From Hongsoonwoonella zoysiae (lineage in GTDB: Bacteria > Pseudomonadota > Alphaproteobacteria > Rhizobiales > Stappiaceae), in NCBI RefSeq assembly GCF_013266695.1, contig NZ_JABRXF010000002.1:1042202-1106201 (forward strand): a stretch of 64,000 nucleotides of DNA. Direction: 5' to 3'. Each line of letters opens with the position of its first letter. Position 1 is the stretch's first letter. The notes under the pieces are model-generated. The model was given only the letters and a program-made list of their open reading frames with translations. It ran no database searches and had not been told where the DNA came from. Positions 1-8,419 of the stretch are shown here, one piece after another. Position numbers and translations under genes: made by a program.

Positions 1-254
1 GCATCATCGTACATCCCGTGGGCCGCAAGTGGAGACAACTCGAGGAACGGGCTTCCGGGATCGATAAGCCGCGCCACACGCTCGCGCGGCAGCAACTTGC
101 CGCGTTTGACATGGCGCTCACGCGCGCGATCCGGGCCACCCTTTGCAATCTCGCTGCGGCGGGTCTTGAGATCTTTCGCAAGCTCCGCCCAGGCTGCCCG
201 GTTCTCCTCCGTCTCCGGCGTATGGGCCGTGAGACTGCTTGGCAAAGACGTCAC
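1..254 (-). CDS. mccB: Methylcrotonyl-CoA carboxylase beta subunit, N-terminal part (cut by window edge)
   Basis: This is the first 84 or so codons of a carboxyltransferase subunit that runs off the left edge. In leucine breakdown the enzyme carboxylates 3-methylcrotonyl-CoA to 3-methylglutaconyl-CoA with a biotin-bearing alpha subunit. The visible residues include [13 protein letters not shown], then [21 protein letters not shown] and [11 protein letters not shown], the usual N-terminal segment of MCC/PCC beta subunits. The start is GTG at 254, preceded by a strong GGGAGGGAT ribosome site. The LiuR-like sequence at 321-346 lies just upstream, which favours MccB over a generic acyl-CoA carboxylase. 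The rest of the operon (probably mccA) would lie outside the window. PccB of the same fold is encoded separately at 45 kb. Confidence 0.85.
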   Translation of the reverse strand, partial: MTSLPSSLTAHTPETEENRAAWAELAKDLKTRRSEIAKGGPDRARERHVKRGKLLPRERVARLIDPGSPFLELSPLAAHGMYDD

Positions 255-320
255 GTTCCTATCCCTCCCCGGTCGGCGCATTCAGCACGCCGGTGCGAAC
301 CAATCGACGTGAAATTGAAT

Positions 321-346
321 GACGTTTACGTTTTAGTCAATATGAC
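321..346 (-). promoter_or_regulatory. Putative LiuR operator and promoter of mccB
   Basis: The 17-bp string TTTACGTTTTAGTCAAT (325-341) recurs exactly at 14633-14649, upstream of the MerR-family gene. On the minus strand it reads as a TTGACT -35-like hexamer followed by AAAACGTAAACG, as expected for a MerR-type activator site between -35 and -10. The operator role is inferred from the repeat and its position. Confidence 0.6.
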
Positions 347-391
347 AGATTTTTGTGTTGTTAATCAAATTATTAGAATGATAAAGGTACA

Positions 392-1039
392 TCACTCCGC
401 TTCATCCGCAGCCACGATCCAGGGTTCTTTCAAGGCTTCCTCGCGCCATTGCCGCATGAACGAATGCTCCATGACCGCATGCGCGTAAGCCTTTTCGACA
501 CCCGCCAGCGGCAACTGATACGTCAAGAAACGCGTGACGACCGGCGCATAGAAACAGTCGACAGCAGAAAAATCGCCAAACAGAAACATGCCGTCACTCG
601 AATATTTTTCGCGGCAATCGCGCCAGATATCTCGCACTCTTTCAATATCCTTTTTGGCGTCGAATGGCTCGGCACGCGAAGCTGGCTTGCGTCTCAGGTT
701 CATCGGATAACCGTTCCGCAGATCCTGGAAGCCGGAATGCATTTCGGCAACGATCGAACGTGCGTTTGCCCGTGCCGTCTGGTCCTTCGGCCAAATTCCC
801 TTCTCGGGGAACTTCTCCGCCAGATATTCGATGATCGAGAGCGAATCCCAAACGACCACGTCGCCGTCGATCAACGTTGGTACACGTCCGGCCGGAGAAA
901 ACCTCTCGACTTCCGCCTTGAATTCCGGCGTATCGAGAAGGATCAGAATTTCATCGAAATCCGCTCCCGTCAGCTTCATGGCAAGCCAGGCCCTGAGTGA
1001 CCAGGAGGAATAGTTCTTGTTGCCGATTGCAAGCCGCAT
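392..1039 (-). CDS. Glutathione S-transferase family protein
   Basis: A 215-residue soluble protein of the GST fold. The N-terminal thioredoxin-like domain (about residues 1-80) opens with AIGNKNYSSWSLRAWLAM, where a Ser in SSWS occupies the usual activating position. It contains the cis-proline segment GRVPTLIDGD and the glutathione gamma-glutamyl contact DSLSIIEYLAE. The C-terminal helical domain follows. Such proteins conjugate glutathione to electrophiles or isomerise substrates; the substrate cannot be read from sequence. The start has a good GGAGGACCAA site. The neighbours are a rhodanese upstream and mccB downstream, all on the same strand. Confidence 0.85.
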   Translation of the reverse strand: MRLAIGNKNYSSWSLRAWLAMKLTGADFDEILILLDTPEFKAEVERFSPAGRVPTLIDGDVVVWDSLSIIEYLAEKFPEKGIWPKDQTARANARSIVAEMHSGFQDLRNGYPMNLRRKPASRAEPFDAKKDIERVRDIWRDCREKYSSDGMFLFGDFSAVDCFYAPVVTRFLTYQLPLAGVEKAYAHAVMEHSFMRQWREEALKEPWIVAADEAE

Positions 1040-1099
1040 TTGGTCCTCCAGCGAAAGACGGGAACGGTCCGAGTGCCCTTACGCACCAGATATGCGCGC

Positions 1100-1501
1100 C
1101 TATTTTTCTTTCTTTTCAACGGGAAATCCGGCCTCGGTCCAGGCTCCGAACCCGCCTTCGATATGGGCAACCTTCTCAAGCCCCATGTCCTGAAGGGTTT
1201 TCGTGGCAAGGGCCGAACGCCAGCCGGCCGCGCAATAAAGCACAAATGTCTTGTCTTCGGAAAAGACCGATTTGTGATACGGGCTTTCCGGATCGACCCA
1301 GAATTCCAGCATGCCCCGCGGTGCATGGAGCGCCCCGGGAACAGACCCTTGCGCCTTTAGCTCCCGCACGTCCCGAATATCGACGAATACGACATCCTCG
1401 TTTTCGTGCAGTTCGCGCGCTTCCGCCACGCTTAGCGTTTTTACCTCCGCCATGGCCTCGTCGATCAACGCCCGATAGCCTTTCTTCATTCTTGCAGGCA
1501 T
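1100..1501 (-). CDS. Rhodanese-like domain protein
   Basis: A single-domain rhodanese of 133 residues. Visible features are the DIRDVRELKAQGSVPGALHAPRG-type entry (VFVDIRD, then GSVPGALHAPRG) and the active loop YCAAGWRSALA, whose Cys is the persulfide-carrying residue. The end has the usual EGGFGAWTEAGFPV motif. It has no signal peptide, so it is probably cytosolic and moves sulfane sulfur. The start is supported by GGAGGGCGTC eight bases upstream. The gene ends about 60 bp before the GST on the same strand, so co-transcription is possible. Confidence 0.88.
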   Translation of the reverse strand: MPARMKKGYRALIDEAMAEVKTLSVAEARELHENEDVVFVDIRDVRELKAQGSVPGALHAPRGMLEFWVDPESPYHKSVFSEDKTFVLYCAAGWRSALATKTLQDMGLEKVAHIEGGFGAWTEAGFPVEKKEK

Positions 1502-1662
1502 GACGCCCTCCGCTGATTTGCACCAATCATCCGAATCCGAAGTTCGTCTCCCCCGGCGTGGTCGGAAGGAACTTCAAATTCACGACACTGGCCGGCAGTG
1601 TCGACAGTGAAGTGCGCGATTGCAAGACGGATTAATTGTGTTTGCAAAAAGAGCTTTCAAAA

Positions 1663-1696
1663 CGAAAACGGGCGCGGTTTCCCACGCCCGTTTTCG
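1663..1696 (-). terminator. Rho-independent terminator after the small membrane protein gene
   Basis: A perfect 12-bp stem (CGAAAACGGGCG / CGCCCGTTTTCG) with a 10-base loop lies 25 bases past the stop of the 44-codon gene. On the minus strand it is followed by a stretch rich in T. Confidence 0.75.
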
Positions 1697-1720
1697 TGTC
1701 TGCGCATTTGCGAAAGCTGA

Positions 1721-1855
1721 TTATTGCACCGCAACCGAAGCGGTCTGTGCGACATCGGCTCCGCCGAACAGAAAAATGAGCGACAACGCACCTCCAAGGG
1801 CCAACGCGGTCCACACCGCGACACCCCAGCAGGATTTCTGCACGTTTTCGTCCAT
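1721..1855 (-). CDS. Small single-pass membrane protein, 44 residues, function unknown
   Basis: A short gene with all marks of expression: ATG at 1855, a GAAGGG ribosome site six bases upstream, a stop at 1721 and a strong terminator just after. The product starts MDENVQKSCWG and then has one hydrophobic segment (roughly residues 11-32: VAVWTALALGGALSLIFLF), ending ADVAQTASVAVQ. I do not recognise the family. It might be an assembly factor or stress membrane peptide, but this is a guess from size and topology only. The stretch from 1502 to 1720 holds nothing else I can see. Confidence 0.6.
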   Translation of the reverse strand: MDENVQKSCWGVAVWTALALGGALSLIFLFGGADVAQTASVAVQ

Positions 1856-2149
1856 GAAAACCCTTCACAAAATCAGGATCTTTCGGGATCCGAACCGTGG
1901 ATGGCGCCCCAGCCTCTTACGCTTTTGCCATCCCGTCGTGGCGCGGAGAATTAAGGTCTCGTTAAAAATTTCGCAAGTGCAAAAATTGCAGATCTTACGT
2001 CGACGTAATGCATAACGCAGCGCAATCCAGGGATCCGGCCTTTTTCACGCACCGCATGGTTTCATGCGGGTTATCAAATAGCGCCCTTGCCGGCCGGATG
2101 CCTGCTCGTGCAAAGTCCCGCCAACGTCGTCCACGACCGGGATGCACCA

Positions 2150-2911
2150 ATGGATGTACTATCGACAACGGACTATGCCGCCCTCGCCTGGTTCGTCTTG
2201 GCCTGGTTCGGGTTCAATATTGCGGTGGAATATTCGCCGTTGAAAACGCTCACCTTATCCAGCGCGATGGATGATCATCGCCGCCGCTGGATGGCAACCA
2301 TGAGCGCGCGCGATGTGCGCATCATGGATGTTGGCATCCTCAATGGCCTGCAACAGGGAACCGGTTTTTTCGCTTCCACGTCGCTGCTGGCGATTGGCGG
2401 CTGTTTTGCGCTCCTGAACTCCACGGAGCGGATCTTGCAAGTCGCCACGCATCTCGGCCTACCCGCTTCGAACGCACCCGTTTTATGGGAAGTCAAGGTG
2501 CTCGGCCTTACCTTGATCTTCGCGTATGCCTTTTTCAAGTTCGGCTGGGCCTACCGGTTGTTCAACTACACGACGATCCTCGTCGGCGCGACACCGGATA
2601 TTACGCGCGACGAACCGGAGTTGCCGCGCCTTTTCGCTGCGGAAGCCGGTGACCTGATGGTTCAGGCCGGCGTACATTTCAATCGGGGCCAGCGCGCTTT
2701 TTTCTTCTCGATCGGCTATCTCGGCTGGTTCGTGGACCCGCGCCTCTTCGCGGCAACAACGCTGGCGGTGCTGATCGTGCTTTGCCGGCGTCAGTTCTTT
2801 TCCAGAGCGCGGTCGGTCGCCACATCCGCGCACCAGTTGCCATCCTCGCCGAGCATGCGGGCCGTCGGCTCGAAAATCGAGACGGGTTCGTCGAACCCCT
2901 TCACCGGATAA
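2150..2911 (+). CDS. DUF599 family membrane protein
   Basis: About 253 residues from ATG at 2150, with four hydrophobic segments: the N-terminal AALAWFVLAWFGFNIAVEY, a central FFASTSLLAIGGCFALL, EVKVLGLTLIFAYAFFKFGWAYR, and a C-terminal FFFSIGYLGW to TTLAVLIVLCRRQF. The motif FKFGWAYRLFNY and the RRRWMATM segment fit DUF599 inner-membrane proteins of proteobacteria, whose role is not established. The last 40 or so residues overlap, antisense, the end of the convergent cyclase gene by 121 bp; family members usually end near RRQFFSRA, so the tail is an unusual extension. Confidence 0.75.
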   Translation: MDVLSTTDYAALAWFVLAWFGFNIAVEYSPLKTLTLSSAMDDHRRRWMATMSARDVRIMDVGILNGLQQGTGFFASTSLLAIGGCFALLNSTERILQVATHLGLPASNAPVLWEVKVLGLTLIFAYAFFKFGWAYRLFNYTTILVGATPDITRDEPELPRLFAAEAGDLMVQAGVHFNRGQRAFFFSIGYLGWFVDPRLFAATTLAVLIVLCRRQFFSRARSVATSAHQLPSSPSMRAVGSKIETGSSNPFTG

Positions 2912-4035
2912 CGGCCGCTATAGCCGGCATGGCATCCCATCATGTCGGCGATTGTCTGCGACACCAGGATGTCATGCTCCAGATCACGCGACAGCCCGGC
3001 AATCCGCGAAGCGAGATTCACCGTTGGCCCGATCACCGTGAAATCAAGGCGGGTTTCCGCCCCAACGTTGCCGAAGAACACATCACCGGCATGCAAGCCG
3101 ATACCAACCCTGATCTGAGGCGACTCGTCGCAGCAGTTCCGATTGATGCGGGCGATCTTTTCCACCGCTTCGCCGGCAGCCATCAGCGCCTGGCGCGCGG
3201 CTTCCCGTGCCGTCGTCTCGCAACTGTAGGGAAAGACCGCCATCACTTCGTCACCGATGAACTTCAGCACCTCTCCGCCATGGCCTTCCACTGCAGTGGT
3301 GATGGCACCGAAGTAATTGTTGAGAAGAACGACCAGTTCCTCCGCCGGCAGGGTGTTGGAAAGGCGAGTGAAGCCGCGAAGATCGGCAAATCCGACAACC
3401 GCCGAGATCGTTTCACCCTCGCCGCGCTTGATAGTCCCTTCTAGAACCCGCCGTCCCGCGCGCTTGCCGACGTAGGTTTCAAGCATCGTACGCGATGACC
3501 GCTTGAGAGTCTGAAGCTCACAAATCAGCCCGAGTGGGCGTGCAACCGTTTCAAGCACCGCGATATGCGCCTTGGAAAAGCCACCCGGCTCCTTCGTTGC
3601 GGCGGTAAACACCTTCGTTGAACCATCGGAAAACGGCATCGGCACAGCCGCATAGTCTGTGTAACCGCCAGCACGAAGGTCCGCGAGAATGGCAAATTCA
3701 TCAGCCGCCGGCTTTTTGTCGATCGACCTGTGGAGCGTCTCATTGTTGAGGAAAACCTGCTTCAACGGGCTTTCATCGTAAAGACGCTGCAGATTTGCCG
3801 ATTCCTTGTACCGACGGAGTTCCGTTTCACCGTTGGATGTCCAAAGCGCGCTCTCCGCCCTGACGATCGGATGCAATACGGATATATTCGTCGAGATCCT
3901 GTCGACCAGAACACCTGCCTCGCGCAGCCTTGTCGCGAGCTGTCCGATCAGCCGCACCGGGTTTTCGATATGGATAGCGCCGTCGTGCAGCCACTCCACG
4001 ACATCGGCAACAATCAGAGACGCATTGATCGTCAT
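2791..4035 (-). CDS. Class III adenylate/guanylate cyclase
   Basis: A cytosolic protein of about 414 residues with no membrane segments. The C-terminal half is the class III nucleotide cyclase domain: FADLRGFTRLSNTLP carries the first metal aspartate and FIGDEVMAVFPYS the second. The later motif DFTVIGPTVNLASRIAGL holds the usual transition-state Asn/Arg pattern. The N-terminal half is a GAF-like or sensor region of unclear type. The substrate (ATP or GTP) is not certain, though most alphaproteobacterial relatives make cAMP. An upstream ATG would add 18 residues; the start at 4035 has GGGGATACACC before it. Confidence 0.85.
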   Translation of the reverse strand: MTINASLIVADVVEWLHDGAIHIENPVRLIGQLATRLREAGVLVDRISTNISVLHPIVRAESALWTSNGETELRRYKESANLQRLYDESPLKQVFLNNETLHRSIDKKPAADEFAILADLRAGGYTDYAAVPMPFSDGSTKVFTAATKEPGGFSKAHIAVLETVARPLGLICELQTLKRSSRTMLETYVGKRAGRRVLEGTIKRGEGETISAVVGFADLRGFTRLSNTLPAEELVVLLNNYFGAITTAVEGHGGEVLKFIGDEVMAVFPYSCETTAREAARQALMAAGEAVEKIARINRNCCDESPQIRVGIGLHAGDVFFGNVGAETRLDFTVIGPTVNLASRIAGLSRDLEHDILVSQTIADMMGCHAGYSGRYPVKGFDEPVSIFEPTARMLGEDGNWCADVATDRALEKN

Positions 4036-4238
4036 GGTGTATCCCCGCAAATCCCGGCACTGCCGCGTCCGGTCACGTTTATCCGGCAAAATCTAAATAG
4101 GTGCCCAACCCTCCGAGCGAAAGGTTGCACTGCAGCAATTAAACTAACACTAGCGTGAACGATCCGTTCAGGCATCAAACCCTCAATCCGGGCGTCATGG
4201 CGGAAATTAATGCCTTCGTGCACGCGGGTGAGAAAACG

Positions 4239-5033
4239 TCACGGACCGGGAAAGAGAGCGTCACTCCGTCCGGTTGCAAAATAGGCCGCAAGGCCGATCC
4301 ATTCCCTCACGGCCTGATCGAGCCGCGTCAGCCCCATTGACGCGGAACGAAACCAGCGGGAGCGGTCGTCCGTTCCGCTTGTTTCCCAATCGACGGGAAA
4401 TGCCACAATATCCGCCCACCCGGCTCGACGAAACGCCCCGACGGACCGTGGCATATGCGCGGCTGACGTTATCAGCAGCCAGGTTTCGCCAGGCTTTGGT
4501 TTCGCGACTTCAAGCGCATTTTTCGCATTCTGCCATGTGTTGAGCGAGGCGCCCTCGATCTCGATACGCGCCAAGGGCACACCCAACTCGGTAAGGATAT
4601 CGCGGGCGAAGGCGGATTCGCCTTGATCCTCGGACTTACCGCTCGTTCCGCCGGAAAGCAGAATGCGGGCGGACGGGTATCGGCTCGCAAGGCGAGGAAC
4701 CACCATCAGCCTTTCCGCCGGGCGCTCTATACCGGGATAGGGCCTTGCCGCACTTGCCAGCGTATCGATCGCCCCGCCAAGGACGACGATGCCGGCGACG
4801 GCTTCGGGCATGGGATCGGGAGTTTCAAAGCGTTGCTCCAGCGGCAGTATCAGCCAGTTGGCAAGCGGCGAAAACCCGCCGACGAACAGTCCCGAGGCGG
4901 AAAGAACGATCAGCACCCCGCCCAGCCGGCGAAGCCTCAGCAGGTTGAGGCCAAGCCCGGCCAACAGCGTTGCGACTAGCAGGTTGGATGGCCGCAACAG
5001 GAAAAAAGCGACTTTCGAGACCAGCGCAAACAT
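4239..5033 (-). CDS. YdcF/SanA-like DUF218 membrane-anchored protein
   Basis: 264 residues. Two N-terminal hydrophobic segments (KVAFFLLRPSNLLVATLLAGLG and a following VLIVLSASGLFVGG) anchor the protein, and the DUF218 domain follows. Its marks are IVVLGGAID, RILLSGGTSGKSE, the acidic EGASLNTWQNA and LLITSAAHMPRS. Members such as YdcF, SanA and ElyC act in envelope maintenance or bind S-adenosylmethionine; which one this resembles in function cannot be said. It lies on the same strand as the cyclase downstream and the aldo/keto reductase upstream, 10 bp away from the latter. Confidence 0.82.
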   Translation of the reverse strand: MFALVSKVAFFLLRPSNLLVATLLAGLGLNLLRLRRLGGVLIVLSASGLFVGGFSPLANWLILPLEQRFETPDPMPEAVAGIVVLGGAIDTLASAARPYPGIERPAERLMVVPRLASRYPSARILLSGGTSGKSEDQGESAFARDILTELGVPLARIEIEGASLNTWQNAKNALEVAKPKPGETWLLITSAAHMPRSVGAFRRAGWADIVAFPVDWETSGTDDRSRWFRSASMGLTRLDQAVREWIGLAAYFATGRSDALFPGP

Positions 5034-5042
5034 CGGCGCGGC

Positions 5043-5870
5043 CTACTCGGGGTCCCAGGTCGGCGCCCAATCCATGTTGACCGTTCGCCCGGAAGCCGAG
5101 CCGAGCGCGAAGAGCGCATCCATTTCCTCAGGCGTAAGCTCGAATGCCAACGCTCCAGCGTTTTCCCTAAGCCGCGCGCGATGAGCCGTTTTGGGGACGG
5201 CAACCACCCGTTCTTGCTGGATAAGCCACCTGAGCGCCACTTGCGCTTCCGTCTTGCCGTGCTTCCTGGCGATATCCTGAATGACCGGCACATCGGATAC
5301 CCGCCCGCGGGCAATGGGCGCATAAGCGGTAATGGCCATATCCGTTTCGTCGGCAGCCTCCAACACCCGTCTTTGGGAAAGCAGCGGATGATATTCGACC
5401 TGGTTGGCCACCAGGGCACCACCCGCGTAGCCCTGCGCCTCGCGCATCATGCGGGAGGTGAAGTTCGAAACTCCGATAGCCTTCACCCATCCCCGGTTTT
5501 TAAGCTCCAGCAGTCCCTCTATGGATTCTTTGAGTGGAATGCGCGGATTCGGCCAGTGGATAAGAATGAGGTCGGCGTAGTCCAGCCCCAGCCTGTCCAG
5601 GCTTTCCTCGCAAGAGCGGATCATGTCTTCTGGAGCGATCCTGTCGTACCAGACCTTGGTCGTGAGAAATACATCCTCGCGGGATACACCGCTTGACCGG
5701 ATGCCTTTGCCCACTTCAGCCTCGTTGGCGTACATCGCCGCCGTGTCGATATGGCGCCAGCCATCTTCAAGCGCGGCCAGCACCATGTCGCGGCATTCCT
5801 TATCCGCCAGCCGCCATGTGCCAAGGCCGAGCTTGGGAATGACGGTATCCTTGATCGTAACGCTTTCCAC
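5043..5870 (-). CDS. Aldo/keto reductase
   Basis: A 275-residue NADPH-dependent carbonyl reductase of the AKR TIM-barrel type. Visible catalytic residues are Asp in HIDTAAMYANEAEVG with the Tyr two codons further on, Lys in VFLTTKVWYD and His in LILIHWPNPRIP. The cofactor end KTAHRARLRENAGA is also present. Two GTG starts are possible: 5879 lies only two bases after the AAGGAG site, so 5870 is preferred. The gene diverges from the globin gene at 6009. The substrate is unknown; related enzymes reduce 2,5-diketogluconate or reactive aldehydes. Confidence 0.88.
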   Translation of the reverse strand: MESVTIKDTVIPKLGLGTWRLADKECRDMVLAALEDGWRHIDTAAMYANEAEVGKGIRSSGVSREDVFLTTKVWYDRIAPEDMIRSCEESLDRLGLDYADLILIHWPNPRIPLKESIEGLLELKNRGWVKAIGVSNFTSRMMREAQGYAGGALVANQVEYHPLLSQRRVLEAADETDMAITAYAPIARGRVSDVPVIQDIARKHGKTEAQVALRWLIQQERVVAVPKTAHRARLRENAGALAFELTPEEMDALFALGSASGRTVNMDWAPTWDPE

Positions 5871-6008
5871 GAGAACCACCTCTCCTTGTTGGCTCGATCA
5901 AGCCTGAAAAACCTCCGTCCAAACATGAGAACGGTGACCAGCGTCACAGACGCTGTCCCTGCCGCCGCTTAATGATTTTTCGGTCATCAACAAAAAGGAG
6001 GCAGGCGT

Positions 6009-6380
6009 ATGACACTCTACCTCAGGCTCGGCGGACGGCCCGCGATCGAGCGTGCCGTCGACGAGGTGATGGTACGGCTCGCGAAGGACCCGCTCTTCAT
6101 GTCTCGAAATCAGGTTCGCCTCCGCATCTGCCCACGCACCGGCTTGGTGGAATTCCTGACTTATCTTACGGGCGGATCGCCGACATACGAAGGCCTGCCG
6201 CTCGGCTTCGTTCATGACGGGCTCTTCGTCAGCGAAGGACAATTCAGCGTTTTCGCGCAATACCTGATATCGGCAATCGGCCGCAACGGCGAGGATATGC
6301 GGGCGGCAATCGAAATCTCCTACATTCTCGAAAGCGTTCGCCCATATCTCTTCGCCGAAGCGGCACAACTCCAAGCATAG
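6009..6380 (+). CDS. Truncated (2-on-2) hemoglobin-like protein
   Basis: 123 residues, the usual size of truncated globins. It begins TLYLRLGGRPAIERAVDEVM, the group I opening, and continues with DPLF, TYLTGGSPTYEG and LGFVHDGLFVSEGQF, where the His would be the proximal haem ligand. A GGAGG ribosome site stands 9 bases before the ATG. Such proteins bind O2 or NO and often protect from nitrosative stress. The sequence between DPLF and the glycine motif is more divergent than in typical members, so ligand chemistry is uncertain. It is transcribed away from the aldo/keto reductase. Confidence 0.7.
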   Translation: MTLYLRLGGRPAIERAVDEVMVRLAKDPLFMSRNQVRLRICPRTGLVEFLTYLTGGSPTYEGLPLGFVHDGLFVSEGQFSVFAQYLISAIGRNGEDMRAAIEISYILESVRPYLFAEAAQLQA

Positions 6381-6414
6381 CCAATCACGAAAAAAGCTCC
6401 GGCCCAAGCGCAAA

Positions 6415-6437
6415 GGGGGCGGGAACGCCGCCCCGCC
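6415..6437. terminator. GC-rich hairpin between convergent globin and clpP genes
   Basis: GGGGCGG and CCGCCCC form a stem around GAACG in the gap between the two converging genes. There is no clear T-run on either side, so its role as a bidirectional terminator is only likely. Confidence 0.4.
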
Positions 6438-6468
6438 CGCCTTGCATTACTTCGCGAACCGCCGTCCG

Positions 6469-7083
6469 TCAGTCCATATCGGCGACGCTTCGAGCCACCT
6501 TGCCGACGAGCCCGTATTCGATCGCCTCTTCCGGTCCCATCCAGTAGTCGCGGTCGGTGTCCTTTTCGATCCGCTCCATCGGCTGTCCGGTCGCTTCCGA
6601 GAAGAGCTTGTTCAGCCGCTCACGCATCTTGATGATCTCGCGCGCCTGAATTTCGATGTCGGTAGCCTGGCCGCCGGCGCCACCTGACGGCTGGTGCAGC
6701 AGGAAGCGTGTGTTCGGCGTGCAGTAGCGGCGTTCCTTGGGCACTGAGATGTAGATCAGCGCGCCGGCGCTTGCGACCCAGCCCATGCCGAGAATGCGCA
6801 CCTCCGGGCCTATGAAACCGATCGTGTCGTGGATCATGTCGCCCGATTCCACGTGCCCGCCTGGCGAGGAGACGATAACGGTGATCGGATCGTTCGACAC
6901 CTGCGCCAGGGCAAGAAGCCGCGCGCAGACATCGCGCGCCAGTTCCTGCGTGATCGGGCCGGTTATCAACACGGTGCGCGCGTCGAAAAGATGCTTGTCG
7001 ACCTGGATCGACTGCGGCGTCTTGGTCTGCTCTTCCTCCTCATCGTCGAGGCGGCTCGGCACATTTTGATAGAGGTTCGTCAT
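6469..7083 (-). CDS. clpP: ClpP-type ATP-dependent protease proteolytic subunit
   Basis: About 204 residues from the ATG reading MTNLYQNVPS; a GTG six bases upstream is an alternative with better AAGGAG spacing. The triad is visible: Ser in GWVASAGALIY, His in RFLLHQPSGGAGGQA and Asp in KDTDRDYWMGPEEA. The N-terminus has an acidic stretch (DDEEEEQTKT) not found in the main housekeeping ClpP, so this is a second, divergent paralogue. It should form a serine peptidase ring working with a Clp ATPase. No partner ATPase lies next to it. Confidence 0.88.
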   Translation of the reverse strand: MTNLYQNVPSRLDDEEEEQTKTPQSIQVDKHLFDARTVLITGPITQELARDVCARLLALAQVSNDPITVIVSSPGGHVESGDMIHDTIGFIGPEVRILGMGWVASAGALIYISVPKERRYCTPNTRFLLHQPSGGAGGQATDIEIQAREIIKMRERLNKLFSEATGQPMERIEKDTDRDYWMGPEEAIEYGLVGKVARSVADMD

Positions 7084-7318
7084 GCGCACCATCTGCTCCT
7101 TGTAACAACGGGCGCACCACCCGGAGGCGGCGCGGCTCCCCCCATACTTATGCGATGAGGGCGCGCCTCGCAAAGGGCGAACTTACGAAAGTTCACACGA
7201 CAGCGGGACAATCACAACGCAAGCCGCATGAGAGGCCTTCGCGCAGACCGTCTTGCGACTTCCTCATACCCAAGATCGCGAAAGAGCGGCGCGATCCCCA
7301 CGAATCCTTCGCCCCACA

Positions 7319-7459
7319 TCAGCGACCGGTCCAACTCGTCAGCGACGAAAGCCCGATACCGAGCCCCTCGGCGACTTCCTTGCGTGTCCGCCCGCTCGTC
7401 AGCGCCAGCCGCACTGCTTCACGGCGAAACTCCAGCGTCGATCCGTTTCCTCGTCCCAT
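7319..7459 (-). pseudogene. IS3-family transposase OrfA remnant (N-terminal helix-turn-helix)
   Basis: A 46-codon fragment with a perfect AGGAGGTG ribosome site and ATG at 7459. The residues LEFRREAVRLALTSGRTRKE, then VAEGLGIGLSSLTSW, match the helix-turn-helix start of IS3-type OrfA proteins of rhizobia. It then meets a stop after only 46 of the usual 90-100 residues, and the expected leucine zipper and OrfB do not follow, so it is a dead fragment. Confidence 0.65.
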
Positions 7460-8419
7460 GGCACACCTCCTGTTCCCTCAGTTGGTGCTCTCCACTTTGT
7501 CGAGGCAAGTCCAGGATCGTGGGAAGTAGGATCGGATACGCACGAGTTGAGCTTCGGTAAACCAGTAATGATCGGACATGGACAATTCCTCCTGCCCGCT
7601 TGAATCACGGGTTGCGCAGAAGAGGAATCCCAAAAGCCGACATTCTCATTGGGGTCGCATTCAGAACAAACTGCGAGTGGGTAATTCGGGAAAAACGGGC
7701 CTGCTGCCGCCATTCGGCGCACCGCAGCCCGCCGGTGTACCGGATCGACTATGACGAGGAAATGATCGAGGACATCTCCCGAATTGCGTGGCGCCGCGTC
7801 GGTGCCTTCATGCTGCCCTGCAGGTCGACCGCGCCGGCTGGCACGCAAGAGGCGGACGACAAAGTGCCGCAAAACATGACAAGGCCTTTCGGGACTAAGC
7901 CCTTTTACAAGGAGGAGTGCGCTGCAATTAGCCCGAACCTGTTTCGCACGGGTCTTTTACCGAGACCAGTCAACGCCTATCCTATCTGGAACTTCGGGGG
8001 CGCGACGCGCTGACTTCGGGACAGATACCTGCCGGATTTTTCGCGATCCTTCTACCGGTCGGTCTAAATCCATATCGGGGTGCCGTACTCCGGGCCTGAT
8101 GACTTCTGCGCCCGGTTCGAGGCCTATTTGGGCGATCGATGAATGCAGCGCTTCATGTCGACTGGATCCGCGCAGAGTTTTCTCTCAGCCCGTGCTGCCG
8201 TCTACAGCACCTACAACGTCCAGCGCATCTCATTTCCCGCAACACACTTCGCAAGTTCCGCTGCAAGGCATTCACTACGTGGCAATCAGTAGCAGCCACC
8301 ATCTGATCGAAGCTCGCGCCCCGGCTTCGTGCGGATAATGGTGCTTGCCGTGACAAGGCCGGCCCAAAGACGGCGCTCGCGTCGCCGGCCCAGAGCATTC
8401 TTTCGCGGATAGCCCGGCG
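7460..8419. other. About 960 bp without an intact gene; decayed mobile-element DNA
   Basis: Several unrelated open frames cross this stretch on both strands, but none has a ribosome site, a family motif or codon use like the neighbours. Apart from the IS630-like scrap at about 7810-7911, nothing is recognisable. The position, next to an IS3 remnant, suggests a landing area for insertion sequences that have since decayed. Confidence 0.55.
7810..7911 (+). pseudogene. Possible IS630-family transposase scrap
   Basis: One frame reads HAALQVDRAGWHARG (DRAGWH at 7827-7844), close to the D-x-AGWH signature around the second catalytic Asp of IS630-type transposases. Shifting frame about 20 bases later gives DDKVPQNMT, which resembles the KVPxNMT segment that normally follows. 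The frameshift and lack of flanking homology mark it as a relic. The motif is short, so the call is tentative. Confidence 0.4.

Noticed and set aside
1..254. PccB or generic acyl-CoA carboxylase beta instead of MccB
   Set aside because: The LiuR-like site and the presence of a separate true PccB at 45 kb make MccB the better reading, though only the N-terminus is visible.
5898..6413. 171-residue minus-strand frame opposite the globin
   Set aside because: The plus-strand globin has a GGAGG site, family motifs and better codon use; the minus frame is its shadow.
7399..7872. 157-residue minus frame near the IS3 remnant
   Set aside because: It reads the IS3 fragment in the wrong frame and contains no recognisable domain.
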